A stretch of 64,000 nucleotides of DNA, taken from assembly GCA_046154965.1 (NCBI GenBank), contig JBJXDY010000010.1, positions 1 to 64,000 on the forward strand, written 5' to 3'. Source of the stretch: DATKFM01 sp046154965 (GTDB taxonomy: Bacteria; Pseudomonadota; Alphaproteobacteria; Dongiales; Dongiaceae). Shown piece by piece: positions 52,964 through 61,961 of the stretch. The position numbers and the translations under genes are program-made. Position 1 is the first letter of the stretch. Each line of letters opens with the position of its first letter. Below the pieces are notes generated by a model that saw only the letters and a list, made by a program, of their open reading frames with translations, had not been told where the DNA came from and searched no databases.

Positions 52964-53398
52964 ATGAATGTAGAAGCCATCTTGAAGGAAAAAGGCCGGC
53001 GCGTGATCACCATGCGCCCGAACTCCCGGCTCACGACCGTTATCCGCCGCATGCGGCTGGAGCGAATCGGCGCCATCATCCTCAGCGACGATGGCGAATC
53101 CATCGCGGGCATCCTGTCGGAGCGCGACGTGGTCAACGGGCTGGCGGAACGGGGCGCCGAGCTGCTGGACTGCAAGGCGTCCGACATCATGACTCACGAA
53201 GTGATCACCTGCGCGCCCTCGGACAATCTCAAGCAGGTCATGGTGAAGATGACCAACCGCCGGATTCGCCACGTGCCCGTGATCGACGACAACCAGCTGG
53301 CGGGCATCATCAGCATTGGCGATGTGGTGAAGCATCGCCTGGAGGAAGTCGAGTTGGAGACGACGGTTCTGCGCGACGCCTATCTGGCCGCGCATTAG
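52964..53398 (+). CDS. CBS-domain protein
   Basis: The 144-residue protein consists of two CBS motifs (about residues 15-70 and 75-135), for example ILSERDVVNGLAERG and HVPVIDDNQLAGIISIGDVV. Stand-alone pairs of this kind bind adenine nucleotides and modulate other enzymes. AAGGAG precedes ATG 52964. It stands alone, convergent with the DUF4239 gene. Confidence 0.92.
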   Translation: MNVEAILKEKGRRVITMRPNSRLTTVIRRMRLERIGAIILSDDGESIAGILSERDVVNGLAERGAELLDCKASDIMTHEVITCAPSDNLKQVMVKMTNRRIRHVPVIDDNQLAGIISIGDVVKHRLEEVELETTVLRDAYLAAH

Positions 53399-53407
53399 AA
53401 GCAAGAG

Positions 53408-54184
53408 CTATCTCGCCATCTCGGACATTGCATCTGCATAGATCAATTCCAGCGGCGCTGCCTTCAAGCCCGGCGGGCCGGAAAATGGATTGTTCATGAC
53501 ATAGATGAAATAGAGGATGGCACCGGTGTAAGCCGCGTAGCCGGCCAGCATGGACGCGTGCAAGCGCGTGCACTCGAACACAAAGAACAGCGCCGCGACA
53601 ATCAGAAAGCCGACAATGGCAATGTACCAGAAAAGCGTCGGCAGACGCGCGCTCGAGGCGAACAGCCGGTCCTGCCGGAATTCATTGATGCGGTTGAGGC
53701 TGACGAGGATGGCATCCCGAAGCGACTCCTGCCGGGGTGATCGTACCTCGAGGTTCAGGGCGCCGTCATAGATGCGATCATAGATTTCCCAGGCCTTTGG
53801 ACTCAGTTTCTCGTTTGCCAGTGCCGGCCATTCGCCGTCGATGACTTCACGCGTATAGGCTTCAACCTCCCGCCGCAGCACGTCGGCTGCCGGATCGCCG
53901 AACCGCTCCAGGTTGAAATACGCCCGGGCGGTAGCCGCAGCTTCCTGTGCCACCAGCGTGCGCTGTGAAAGATATTCGGACTGCACGACCGAGAACACCA
54001 GCGCCAGGAGCAGGCCGTGCAGCGCGCCCAACCGCACACCGACAGCCATGGCCATGTCGTGGGTGCGGTCGGGAACCAGCGCCGCATGATATGTGCGGAT
54101 GAGCAGGAAGGGTCCGACCGTGACAAGAACGGCGATGCCCATGAACAGCGCCGCCCCGATCACCAGCGGCAAGTCGTTGATCAT
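53408..54184 (-). CDS. DUF4239-type membrane protein
   Basis: The 258-residue protein has helices at about 8-30, 50-72, 186-206 and 212-232, with a cytoplasmic helical region between. QRTLVAQEAAATARAYFNLE and SLRDAILVSLNRINEFRQDR are typical of the bestrophin-like DUF4239 family. The function is unknown; channel activity is only suggested by the fold relation. It is separate from its neighbours. Confidence 0.8.
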   Translation of the reverse strand: MINDLPLVIGAALFMGIAVLVTVGPFLLIRTYHAALVPDRTHDMAMAVGVRLGALHGLLLALVFSVVQSEYLSQRTLVAQEAAATARAYFNLERFGDPAADVLRREVEAYTREVIDGEWPALANEKLSPKAWEIYDRIYDGALNLEVRSPRQESLRDAILVSLNRINEFRQDRLFASSARLPTLFWYIAIVGFLIVAALFFVFECTRLHASMLAGYAAYTGAILYFIYVMNNPFSGPPGLKAAPLELIYADAMSEMAR

Positions 54185-54294
54185 TGCACCATCCCCTGCT
54201 TCGAACCGATCCCAGATTGCGCAATCCTAGCTCATCCAGCCTGCCGCTTCGATGCACAGGTTGTGGCATTGGCCCGGAGCTACTTCTCCTTAAT

Positions 54295-54400
54295 CTACTC
54301 CGGCGCGCAGCCGAAGCGCAGCAGGTTGCCGTGGGGATCGAAGATGTAGAACTCCTTCATGTTCCAGGGGCGAACTTCAAAGCTGGAAAGCTGAGGCGCG
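54295..54400 (-). pseudogene. C-terminal fragment of a VOC (glyoxalase/bleomycin resistance) protein
   Basis: The minus-strand frame ends PWNMKEFYIFDPHGNLLRFG then CAPE and TAG, the typical end of VOC-fold proteins (x-P-W-G-x-x-E-F-x-x-x-D-P-x-G-N-x-L). Only about 33 residues remain; the frame upstream runs straight into a REP-like palindrome at 54411-54440. The 5' part is absent from the window, so it is a remnant. Confidence 0.7.
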
Positions 54401-54410
54401 CCGCAACCGC

Positions 54411-54440
54411 CGGGTCCCCGCTTTCGCGGGATGACAGTAT
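54411..54440. repeat. REP-like palindrome
   Basis: GGGTCCCCGC-TTTC-GCGGGATGACAG is the compact form seen also at 11630-11658. It lies at the broken edge of the VOC fragment. Confidence 0.7.
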
Positions 54441-54469
54441 TGAGTAGATTAACTAGGGCGGACTTTTCT

Positions 54470-55306
54470 CTACTGCCTCGGATGCCCTTTGAAAAACTCC
54501 CACATTGCCGCCGTCGCATCTACATTCTTGCTGGTGATCCGCGCCGGCATCCTGGAGCCGGGCCAGGAATGGCCCTTGCCCTGGAGCGTGTAGAGGTCGA
54601 CCTCATGGCCGGTCTGGCAGCGGAAGCGTTCGCCGGTGGCGTCGCCCTTTTGGTAGACAGTCTCGCCCGACGATGCCGGATTGCAGCCGGAGCCGGACGC
54701 CCAGCGCACCGCGAAGTCCCGCACTCCCATGAATGGACCCTTGCCGTCATAGGCCAGCAGCTTGTCGGCGGTGCCGTGAAAGATGATCAGCGGCCGGCGC
54801 GGCGGCGCATTGCAGACCTCGAGATAGGCGCCGGAGACGAAGCCGAATGCGGCGAAGACACCGGGCGCATCGCAGGCCAAGCGCCAGGACATCTGCGCGC
54901 CATTTGAGATGCCGGTGGAGTAAATGCGGTTGCGGTCGACCGGCGCCTTCGCGGCGACAGCCTCGATCGCCGCCAGGAGGAACTTCACATCGGAATCGGT
55001 GCGGCCGGCGAAGCGCCATTTGTCGTCGAGGCCATCGGGATACAGGACGATGAAGCCCTCGCTGTCGGCGAGCGCCGAGAAGCCCGACAGCTTCTCCTGC
55101 TGGGCGGCATTGGAGCGGTAGCCGTGGATGCTGAGCACCAGGGGAAACGGCCCCCGCCCCTCTTCGGGGATATGCAGGCGGAAGCTGCGGCTTTCATCGC
55201 CGACGATGATGGTTTCCACAGTGGTTGCGGCATATGCGGCGCCGTTCAATGCGGCGGAAAGAAAGGCGCCAAGGATCAGCATGGCGGCCGATAAGACGGG
55301 CTTCAT
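54470..55306 (-). CDS. secreted PHB depolymerase/feruloyl-esterase-like hydrolase
   Basis: The 278-residue protein has a signal peptide (cleavage about residue 26) and an alpha/beta-hydrolase domain of the LpqC/poly(3-hydroxybutyrate) depolymerase type. LVLSIHGYRSN forms the oxyanion region, IYSTGISNGAQMSW holds the nucleophile Ser, IIFHGTADKLLAYDG the Asp, and GKGHSWPGS the His. It should hydrolyse an ester outside the cell. I start at ATG 55306, which has GGGGAG at the right distance, rather than an ATG 18 bp upstream. Confidence 0.88.
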   Translation of the reverse strand: MKPVLSAAMLILGAFLSAALNGAAYAATTVETIIVGDESRSFRLHIPEEGRGPFPLVLSIHGYRSNAAQQEKLSGFSALADSEGFIVLYPDGLDDKWRFAGRTDSDVKFLLAAIEAVAAKAPVDRNRIYSTGISNGAQMSWRLACDAPGVFAAFGFVSGAYLEVCNAPPRRPLIIFHGTADKLLAYDGKGPFMGVRDFAVRWASGSGCNPASSGETVYQKGDATGERFRCQTGHEVDLYTLQGKGHSWPGSRMPARITSKNVDATAAMWEFFKGHPRQ

Positions 55307-55426
55307 TCCGGCTCCCCGAATCATTCCGTATGCCTATAGCACGCGCCGGAGAAGTTTTCCCTGCGCGTGATGTGCGGCCGGCAATTTGCCTAAGGCCGCC
55401 ACCGAGACTAGGGTCTCGCCGCAATC

Positions 55427-56314
55427 ATGATCGTCCTTCACGACGGCAATCCGCTGACCCGCATCCGCCGCGCCTGGGTGAACCAGGGCATCGTGGCGGC
55501 CTGCATCGTCATCTTCATCCTGCAGCTGCTGAACAGCTTCGACTGGCCACTCTATGCGTTCTACCCCGGCCAACTGCGGGACTGGGCGACGGAGCCCGGC
55601 CCGCTGCGTGGCCTCGCCGGCCTGGTGACCCATCTGTTCCTTCATGGCGATCCCCTGCATCTCGCCAGCAACCTGCTCGCCCTGCTGGTGTTCGGCAACA
55701 ATCTGGAGGACGCGCTGGGCCATAGCCGTTACCTGCTGTTCTATCTCCTGTCCGGCGTCTGCGCCGCGGCGGCGCAGGGCCTGCTCGGCGATCCGACCGT
55801 GCCGATGATCGGCGCCAGCGGCGCGATCTCGGCGGTCATGGGCGCCTATCTGATGCTGCATCCCCGCGCCCGCATGCTGATCCTCGCCTTCAATATCGCG
55901 CCGGTCCTGGCGCCGGCATCACTGGTGGTGGGCTTTACGATCCTGGTCAACATCGCCATGGCCTATGACGTGACGCTGCTGTCTCCGGGGGGACCTGTGG
56001 CCGACCTGATGCGCATCGCCTGGTGGGCCCATGTCGGCGGCTTCGCCGCGGGCCTGCTGCTGTTGCTGTCGCTGAAGCCGCGGGATGTGCCGCTGTTCCA
56101 GCCGCCGCCGCCCCTCCCCGCACGGACGTTGCGCTGGCTCGGGCGGATCGTGCCGACGCTGGCCTGGCCCGGCGAGCGGCCGGTCGAGGAGGCGGCGACC
56201 GGCGCCGCTTCCCTGCCCTGGCAGGACCGGCCGCTGGGAGCGAAGCTGCTGTTCATCGCCAAGGCGATGTTCTACGTGCTGCTGATTTTTGTGCTCATGC
56301 GTTATCTGCGTTAG
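55427..56314 (+). CDS. rhomboid-family intramembrane serine protease
   Basis: The 295-residue protein has six core helices. The catalytic Ser is in MIGASGAISAVMGAYL and the His in WWAHVGGFAAG; THLFLHGDPLHLASNLLALL is the conserved L1/helix-2 segment with the two helper His/Asn residues. A ~75-residue C-terminal tail with one further helix follows. It cleaves membrane proteins within the bilayer. The GFA gene begins 20 bp later. Confidence 0.93.
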   Translation: MIVLHDGNPLTRIRRAWVNQGIVAACIVIFILQLLNSFDWPLYAFYPGQLRDWATEPGPLRGLAGLVTHLFLHGDPLHLASNLLALLVFGNNLEDALGHSRYLLFYLLSGVCAAAAQGLLGDPTVPMIGASGAISAVMGAYLMLHPRARMLILAFNIAPVLAPASLVVGFTILVNIAMAYDVTLLSPGGPVADLMRIAWWAHVGGFAAGLLLLLSLKPRDVPLFQPPPPLPARTLRWLGRIVPTLAWPGERPVEEAATGAASLPWQDRPLGAKLLFIAKAMFYVLLIFVLMRYLR

Positions 56315-56334
56315 CCTTAGGAGGAACTGAATCC

Positions 56335-56790
56335 ATGTTCGCGAAGCAGAAATCCACCGGCGGCCGCAAACCCAAGGCAAAACCCGCCGGCCGCTTGAGC
56401 CTGCCGCTGAAGGGCGGCTGCCATTGCGGCGCGCTGCGCTACCGCGTGACTGCCATGCCCAAGGACAGCGGCTATTGCCATTGCGCCGATTGCCAGAAGA
56501 CGACCGGCGCCCCGACGACCGCCTGGTTTGCCGTCGGTGCCACCGACTTCAGTTACGTGAAAGGCGCGCCATCGGTCTACAAATCTTCGGCTTGGGGGCA
56601 GCGGGAGTTCTGCGGCGTTTGCGGCTGCCAGATCTTGTACCGGCCGCAGAAACGGGCGCGGAGGGTGACCGTCAATGCGCCGACCCTGGACAAGCCGGGC
56701 GCGGTGCCGCCGCGGCGGCACATCTTTGACAGCAGCCGCATCGCCTGGTTCGACACGACGGATGATCTGCCGCGCAAGCCGCGCGGCTGA
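56335..56790 (+). CDS. GFA-family (Mss4-like) zinc protein
   Basis: The 151-residue protein has a basic leader (1-25) and the GFA zinc pattern: GGCHCGALRYRVTAM, GYCHCADCQKTTGAP and FCGVCGCQILYRP. Substrates of most family members are unknown. AGGAGGAAC precedes ATG 56335. It is the second GFA protein in the window and shares only the zinc motifs with the one at 9819. Confidence 0.88.
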   Translation: MFAKQKSTGGRKPKAKPAGRLSLPLKGGCHCGALRYRVTAMPKDSGYCHCADCQKTTGAPTTAWFAVGATDFSYVKGAPSVYKSSAWGQREFCGVCGCQILYRPQKRARRVTVNAPTLDKPGAVPPRRHIFDSSRIAWFDTTDDLPRKPRG

Positions 56791-56808
56791 AGTGGCACGT
56801 ATCTGGCG

Positions 56809-59088
56809 CTAACCGGCGCGGCGCGATGGCACGGGCGGCGCGGCTTCTTCGTCGCCGGACTGGAACACATCGACAGTTGCCACCAGGGCCTGTACTTGCC
56901 CATCGACGGCACTAACCGACGCCGTGGTCTCTTCGACCAGGGCCGCGTTGCGCTGCATCATCAATTCGATCTGGGTGATGGATTCATGCATTTGCTGCAC
57001 GCCTGACGACTGCTCCTGGGAGCCGTTGGTGATCACCGCTACTGTATCGGCGGCCTGCGCCAGGGACGACGAGATTTCGGCCAGCGCGGCGCCGGCCTTG
57101 GTCACGAGATCGACGCCCTGGGTCACGGACCGGCTGCTCTCGAGAATAAGCTGGCGGATCGACTTGGATGAATCGGCCGAACGCTGCGCCAGCGCGCGCA
57201 CTTCGTTGGCAACCACCGCGAAGCCGCGGCCGGCATCGCCGGCGCGAGCGGCCTCGACCGCCGCATTCAACGCCAGCAAGTTGGTCTGGAAGGCGATCTC
57301 GTCGATGATGCCAACGATCTGCGACACCTGCGCGGCGGAGGACTCGATGCGCTGCATCGCCGACGCGGCATCGCGCGTGACCGCAGCGCCGCGCTGGGCC
57401 GCCGACGCAGCCTCATCGGTCAGCGCGCGGCCGTGCCAGGCCTGGTCGGCGTTGCGCTGGATCGACGTTGCGAGCTGGCGCATGGCCTGGGCCATCTCTT
57501 CAATGCTGGATACCTGTTCTTCGGTGCGGGTCGACAGATCACCGGTGCCGCTGGCGATTTCCGCCGTCGCCGACTTGATCGCGGTGGCGCTGGCGGCAAC
57601 CTGCTCGATGATGTGGAACAGTCGCGCGGCCGTGCTGTTGGCGCTGACCTGCAGCTTGCCCAGATCGCCCTTGTAGCCTCGGGATACGCGTTTGCTGAGA
57701 TCGCCGTCGGCCCAGGCCGCCATGACGCCGCCGAGTTCAGCGAGCGCGCCGCCGATCGTCTCCGCCAGCCGGTTCATGTTCTCGGCGATGCGGCGCTTGA
57801 AGCCGGCGGTCGCCTCGACCTGGATACGCCGCGAGAAATCGCCGGTGGCCGCAGCCTCGACCATGGCGTTGATATCCTGCTGCATGGCGATCTGCGCCGT
57901 GGAGTCGATCAGCTCCACCATCCAGCCGAGATGATCGCCGGTATCACTGACGATGGCGTTGGCCAGGAGATCCAGGGTGCGGGCGCCCAGGGCGACGCGC
58001 TTGCGCAGATGCACCTCCGCCTCGGCCGTGCTCTTGCCGAGCTGGTGCAGATCGGGCAGCAGCCGGCTCAACTGGAGGCTGTCGAGCGCGGCGCCGGAGA
58101 AGGCCGGAAACACCGCGCGCATGTCCGCTTCGGATTCGGCAAAGAACTGGCGCGCGGCCTTGTTGGCGTGAATGAGGCCGCCATCGGGCGCGGTCATGAC
58201 GGCGACGGTCGACGCGTTGTCGAATGCGGCTTGCGCCTGCACCGCCCTGACGCCGGTATCGCGGATGATCGAGAGGGACCGGGCCATGGCGCCGATTTCG
58301 TCGCCGCTGCTGCGAGCCGGTATCTCTATATTCTGCTCGCCCGCGGCCAGGCGTCCCATGATTGCCGTCATGCCGCGGACAGGGTTGGCGATCAGCCGAT
58401 CGACGATCCAGCCGACAAGCAGCACCAACAACAGCGCAGCGCCAACGCCAAAGGCAATGGTTCCGAGTAACGACTGTTCGAGGGCAATGTTTTGGTTGCT
58501 CATGTCCCATACGACCGCTACCACGCCGAGAAGCTGGGTCGCATCCCGTTCGTTGACGACTGGCCAGGCTATCAAGTGGCTATCGGGAGTATCGACCGTC
58601 CGGCCTGACCGCTGCCGCAATACCTCCGCGGCAATCGGCTGCAGCGAGTCAAGAGAGAAGTCCGGGTGGTTAGCGGAAACATATCGTTTGATCCGCTTGC
58701 CATCCGCCTCGAAAACCGCCAACCCGATGACCTCGAGCTCGGCCGAAAGCGCCAGGTCCTCCGATCCTTCGTTCATCGAATTCTGCACCGTGCGGTTACG
58801 CGCCCGGCTCGCTTCAGTGATGCCGATGATGTCATTAAAGACGACGTCGATGCGGGCTCTGGCATCCTTGGCCATCGCCTCGGCGACTTGGCGCGCCATG
58901 AGCTGCGTCAACAGTTCCTGCGAGGTCAGTGCCGTGCCGACGATACGCTGTTGCTGTTCCCCATACTGGGTGACGATCTGGAATCCGGTCGCAATACCAC
59001 TGATCATCAGCAGCGCCGCCAGCACCTTGGCGCGAATGCCCAGGGCCGCGTCCGTCCCAATCATCTCATACCAGCGCCGCTTGACCAT
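56809..59088 (-). CDS. methyl-accepting chemotaxis protein
   Basis: The 759-residue chemoreceptor has TM helices at about 18-38 and 205-230 with a ~165-residue periplasmic sensor between. A HAMP region (NPVRGMTAIMGRLAAGEQNI) and a PAS-like segment (~290-400) follow, then a second HAMP-like segment and the signalling domain with the hairpin tip GRGFAVVANEVRALAQRSAD. The C-terminus lacks a CheR-binding pentapeptide. An ATG 24 bp downstream is also possible as the start. It stands alone. Confidence 0.92.
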   Translation of the reverse strand: MVKRRWYEMIGTDAALGIRAKVLAALLMISGIATGFQIVTQYGEQQQRIVGTALTSQELLTQLMARQVAEAMAKDARARIDVVFNDIIGITEASRARNRTVQNSMNEGSEDLALSAELEVIGLAVFEADGKRIKRYVSANHPDFSLDSLQPIAAEVLRQRSGRTVDTPDSHLIAWPVVNERDATQLLGVVAVVWDMSNQNIALEQSLLGTIAFGVGAALLLVLLVGWIVDRLIANPVRGMTAIMGRLAAGEQNIEIPARSSGDEIGAMARSLSIIRDTGVRAVQAQAAFDNASTVAVMTAPDGGLIHANKAARQFFAESEADMRAVFPAFSGAALDSLQLSRLLPDLHQLGKSTAEAEVHLRKRVALGARTLDLLANAIVSDTGDHLGWMVELIDSTAQIAMQQDINAMVEAAATGDFSRRIQVEATAGFKRRIAENMNRLAETIGGALAELGGVMAAWADGDLSKRVSRGYKGDLGKLQVSANSTAARLFHIIEQVAASATAIKSATAEIASGTGDLSTRTEEQVSSIEEMAQAMRQLATSIQRNADQAWHGRALTDEAASAAQRGAAVTRDAASAMQRIESSAAQVSQIVGIIDEIAFQTNLLALNAAVEAARAGDAGRGFAVVANEVRALAQRSADSSKSIRQLILESSRSVTQGVDLVTKAGAALAEISSSLAQAADTVAVITNGSQEQSSGVQQMHESITQIELMMQRNAALVEETTASVSAVDGQVQALVATVDVFQSGDEEAAPPVPSRRAG

Positions 59089-59188
59089 GCGGAGTTTTTC
59101 TCTTGTGAACCGATTGTAGAACTGGAGACGACCGGCAGCGCCGAAACGCCCGCCGATCGCCTATCTTTGAACGGAAGATTACGGAGCT

Positions 59189-59479
59189 CTAGGAATCTTC
59201 TGAGCCCTTCTCGATCTTCACAATCTGCGCCGTGACGGGATCGATATAGATCTCAAGGACGATCTCGTCGCTCATCGACACCTGCGCTTCGTAGCAGCCG
59301 TCGTCGATCTCGAGCAGGAATTCCTCTTCGATGATCTTGGCATACTTCGCCTTGATCTCATCGGCGCTGACCCACTGATCCTGAGGCGCGGCGGTGCAGA
59401 GATCCTCGTCCGCACGGGCAGCGCCGGCGGCAAAGCCGAGGGCGCCGGCACAGAGGGCAATCACAAAATGCTTCGTCAT
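59189..59479 (-). CDS. PepSY-domain secreted protein
   Basis: The 96-residue protein has a signal peptide (cleavage ARA-DE, residue 23) and one small PepSY-like domain (ADEIKAKYAKIIEEEFLLEI, EIYIDPVTAQIVKIE). Two cysteines (Cys28 and Cys62) may pair. Such proteins are periplasmic and of unknown function, sometimes inhibitors or ligand sensors. It lies 100 bp upstream of the chemoreceptor gene, in the same direction. Confidence 0.82.
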   Translation of the reverse strand: MTKHFVIALCAGALGFAAGAARADEDLCTAAPQDQWVSADEIKAKYAKIIEEEFLLEIDDGCYEAQVSMSDEIVLEIYIDPVTAQIVKIEKGSEDS

Positions 59480-59670
59480 TCATTTTCTCCGAGGACAGGT
59501 GGCTTGCGGGCATGGCGGTGGACCGGCGCGGAGATTCCGCAGGGCGGAATTCGCCTTACCACCGGCTACCATATGAACGTATGACGAAAAGCTTAAAGAA
59601 GCCTAAAACACGCGCGAAGATCGCTAGGTGTTTTTCCCCAAGAATTACACGGCCTTAAAAGGTGCAACGG

Positions 59671-60900
59671 CTAGACGCGCAGGGCGGCGGTCCGCCCGGC
59701 CGATACGCCAGTGCGGTAGGCGCCGTGGCAGGTGCCGAAGGAATCTATCGAACAGGCTTCTCCGGCGAAGAAGAGCCGGCCGTCGATAGGTTCGGCCAGG
59801 ATGCCGCGGGCGCCGGCATGGCCGGGCCGGGCGGCCGAATAGGCGCCGCGGGACCAGGGATCGGCGAACCAGCCGGTGGCGACGGCGTTACCGAGACGGG
59901 GGCGGACGCCGCTGCCGAACATGGCCACCAACTCGCCGATGACGAAGTCGATCATCGCCCGGTCGCCGGCGAGCTCCAGTTCCTCGGCCAGGTCGCCGCC
60001 GAGATAGCCGCCGACCATGCTGCGCCCGAAGGGCTTGAAAGAGAGGCTGGCGACGCGCCGCCGGTCGGCGCTGGCGGTGCCGTAACTGGTATCGGGCATG
60101 CCGAAGGGGTCGCCCTCGACGGCGATGAACACCTTGTTGGCGGTGCCGACCTTGATGCCGGCGATCGCCTCCCGTTTAGCCGGCGGCAGCGGCGGCTCGA
60201 AGCGCAGGCCGCCCGCCTGCAGCACGCTCGGCGGCAATGTGACGATGACGGCGCCGGCGGTCAGATTCCCTGACGGCGTTTCCACGCCAATATCCTTGCC
60301 GCCCCACCGCACGAGTGTCGCCGGCGTGCTCAACCGCACCGGCAGCCCCGCACCGTAGCGCGTGACCAGGGCGCCATATCCCCCGGGCACCGGCCAGTCA
60401 TTGCCGGTATCGCGGTAGCGGGAGTAGTCGAGGGTCGACAGCTCATGACTCTCGACGCCGCAGGCCCAGGTCACGATGGCGTCGAACAGCGTGCGGAAGG
60501 GGCCGCCGCCGATCACGCTGGACGCCGGCACGTCGCGGCCGGCTTCTCCGACGGCGGCGATGGAATCGAACCAGCCGCCGATGGCGTCGTCCCATTGGGC
60601 GCTGTCGCCCTCGCCTATCCAGCGGTCGCCGATGCGGCTTTGCCAGACCGGATTTTCCTCGAGCACGGCGATCCCCAGATTTCGGGCGATCTCGCGCCAG
60701 GGATTTTCGTCGGCGGAATGAAGCCAGCCGCAGCCGCGGTCGATCGGCACGCCGAAGCTGGCGCTTTCCGTCCAGGCGCGGCCGCCGATGCGGTCGCGCG
60801 CCTCCAGGATGATCGCCTTGCGGCCGAGATCGATCAGCGTGCGGGCCGCAGCCAGGCCGGCGGCGCCGGCGCCGATCACGATGACGTCGTGGGTAGGCAT
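59671..60900 (-). CDS. FAD-dependent amine oxidase (MAO family)
   Basis: The 409-residue flavoprotein of the monoamine oxidase class has the FAD motif DVIVIGAGAAGLAAARTLID with EARDRIGGRAWT. PGGYGALVTRYGAGLPVRLS and the C-terminal GRLFFAGEACSIDSFGTCHG, then AYRTG, match the substrate-covering and FAD-binding parts. It lacks a membrane anchor or signal. The substrate amine is unknown. The next gene upstream lies 28 bp away, so the two may be co-transcribed. Confidence 0.9.
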   Translation of the reverse strand: MPTHDVIVIGAGAAGLAAARTLIDLGRKAIILEARDRIGGRAWTESASFGVPIDRGCGWLHSADENPWREIARNLGIAVLEENPVWQSRIGDRWIGEGDSAQWDDAIGGWFDSIAAVGEAGRDVPASSVIGGGPFRTLFDAIVTWACGVESHELSTLDYSRYRDTGNDWPVPGGYGALVTRYGAGLPVRLSTPATLVRWGGKDIGVETPSGNLTAGAVIVTLPPSVLQAGGLRFEPPLPPAKREAIAGIKVGTANKVFIAVEGDPFGMPDTSYGTASADRRRVASLSFKPFGRSMVGGYLGGDLAEELELAGDRAMIDFVIGELVAMFGSGVRPRLGNAVATGWFADPWSRGAYSAARPGHAGARGILAEPIDGRLFFAGEACSIDSFGTCHGAYRTGVSAGRTAALRV

Positions 60901-60928
60901 GATTGCGGATGAAAATCTGTCGCGACGA

Positions 60929-61777
60929 TCAGCCTTGCAGCCGCACTTCGATCTGCTGCAGCCGGTTCAGCAGCGCCGCCTGCAGCTGATCGACCTTCTC
61001 GTGGAGATGCGACACTTCGAGCTCAGCCTTCAGATTGACGTCATATTCGATATCGGTGCGGATGCGGTCCTTGGCCGACTGGCGATTCTGACTCAGCAGC
61101 ACGATCACCGAAAGGAAGATCGCCTCGAGCGATACGCACATGGTCAGAAGGCCGAAGGGAAAGGGATCGAAGGACAGCAATCCCGGAACGGTGTTGAGAC
61201 CGATCCAGACCAGGAACCAGCCGGCATGCAGGGCGAGGAACAGCAAACTGCCGCTGAAGGCGGCAATGGTATCGGTGAGGCGCTCCAATACCGTTACCTT
61301 GGTCTCCATTTCCTCGTTGGCATTGCGCGTCGCCATCTGCCGCAGGCGGTTGGTGGTGGCGCGCATGCGCCCGCCCATGACCGCCATCATGTCCAGCGCT
61401 GCGTCCGGGCGGCGGCGGATGAAATCCGTGAGCGTCGCGCGATCAAGGATGAGCAGCTGGGCATCCTCCAGCACCGTGGCCCGGGCATTGCGCGCCCCCT
61501 GATCCAGCAGCGACAGCTCGCCGAACAGGTCGCCGCGGGAGGCTTTGGTCAGCAGGAGCTTTTGGCCGAGCTTGTCGGTGGTGGTCAGTTCCACCTCGCC
61601 GGAGCAGACCACATACATGCGGTCGCCGGGTTCGCCTTCCTGGAAGATCCGGTGCCCGGCCGGAAAATTGGCCTGCTCCATCATCTGCGCCAGGGCGGCG
61701 CGCTCGTCCGCATCAAGCAATTGGAACAGGGGCACTTCGGCAAGCAGGGAAACCAGAGGCGACATGCGGATCGATCC
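60929..61777 (-). CDS. cyclic-nucleotide-binding domain plus DUF1003 membrane protein
   Basis: About 282 residues. The N-terminal ~125 form a cNMP-binding domain (FPAGHRIFQEGEPGDRMYVV, GDLFGELSLLDQGARNARAT). The C-terminal half is DUF1003, with two helices (SLLFLALHAGWFLVWIGLNT, LLTMCVSLEAIFLSVIVLLS) and the motif RQSAKDRIRTDIEYDVNLKA, ending in a coiled coil. It is probably a cAMP/cGMP-sensing membrane protein of unknown output. ATG 61777 is favoured; ATG 61807 and 61762 are alternatives. Confidence 0.85.
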   Translation of the reverse strand, partial: GSIRMSPLVSLLAEVPLFQLLDADERAALAQMMEQANFPAGHRIFQEGEPGDRMYVVCSGEVELTTTDKLGQKLLLTKASRGDLFGELSLLDQGARNARATVLEDAQLLILDRATLTDFIRRRPDAALDMMAVMGGRMRATTNRLRQMATRNANEEMETKVTVLERLTDTIAAFSGSLLFLALHAGWFLVWIGLNTVPGLLSFDPFPFGLLTMCVSLEAIFLSVIVLLSQNRQSAKDRIRTDIEYDVNLKAELEVSHLHEKVDQLQAALLNRLQQIEVRLQG

Positions 61778-61961
61778 CATTCTCTGAACCAGGACTGAGG
61801 GCGACAATAGCAGCCGGCGGCGGGGGCCGTCAGCGCCTCATTAACCATGTTTATCAATGCACTGTGTGTTGCGCGGCGAACGCAGAGTATGCGATTCTAC
61901 GGATAGGCGGCGCATCGACTTCCGGGCAACGGAGGCGGCGTCCCCTGGAGGAGTCAAAGTC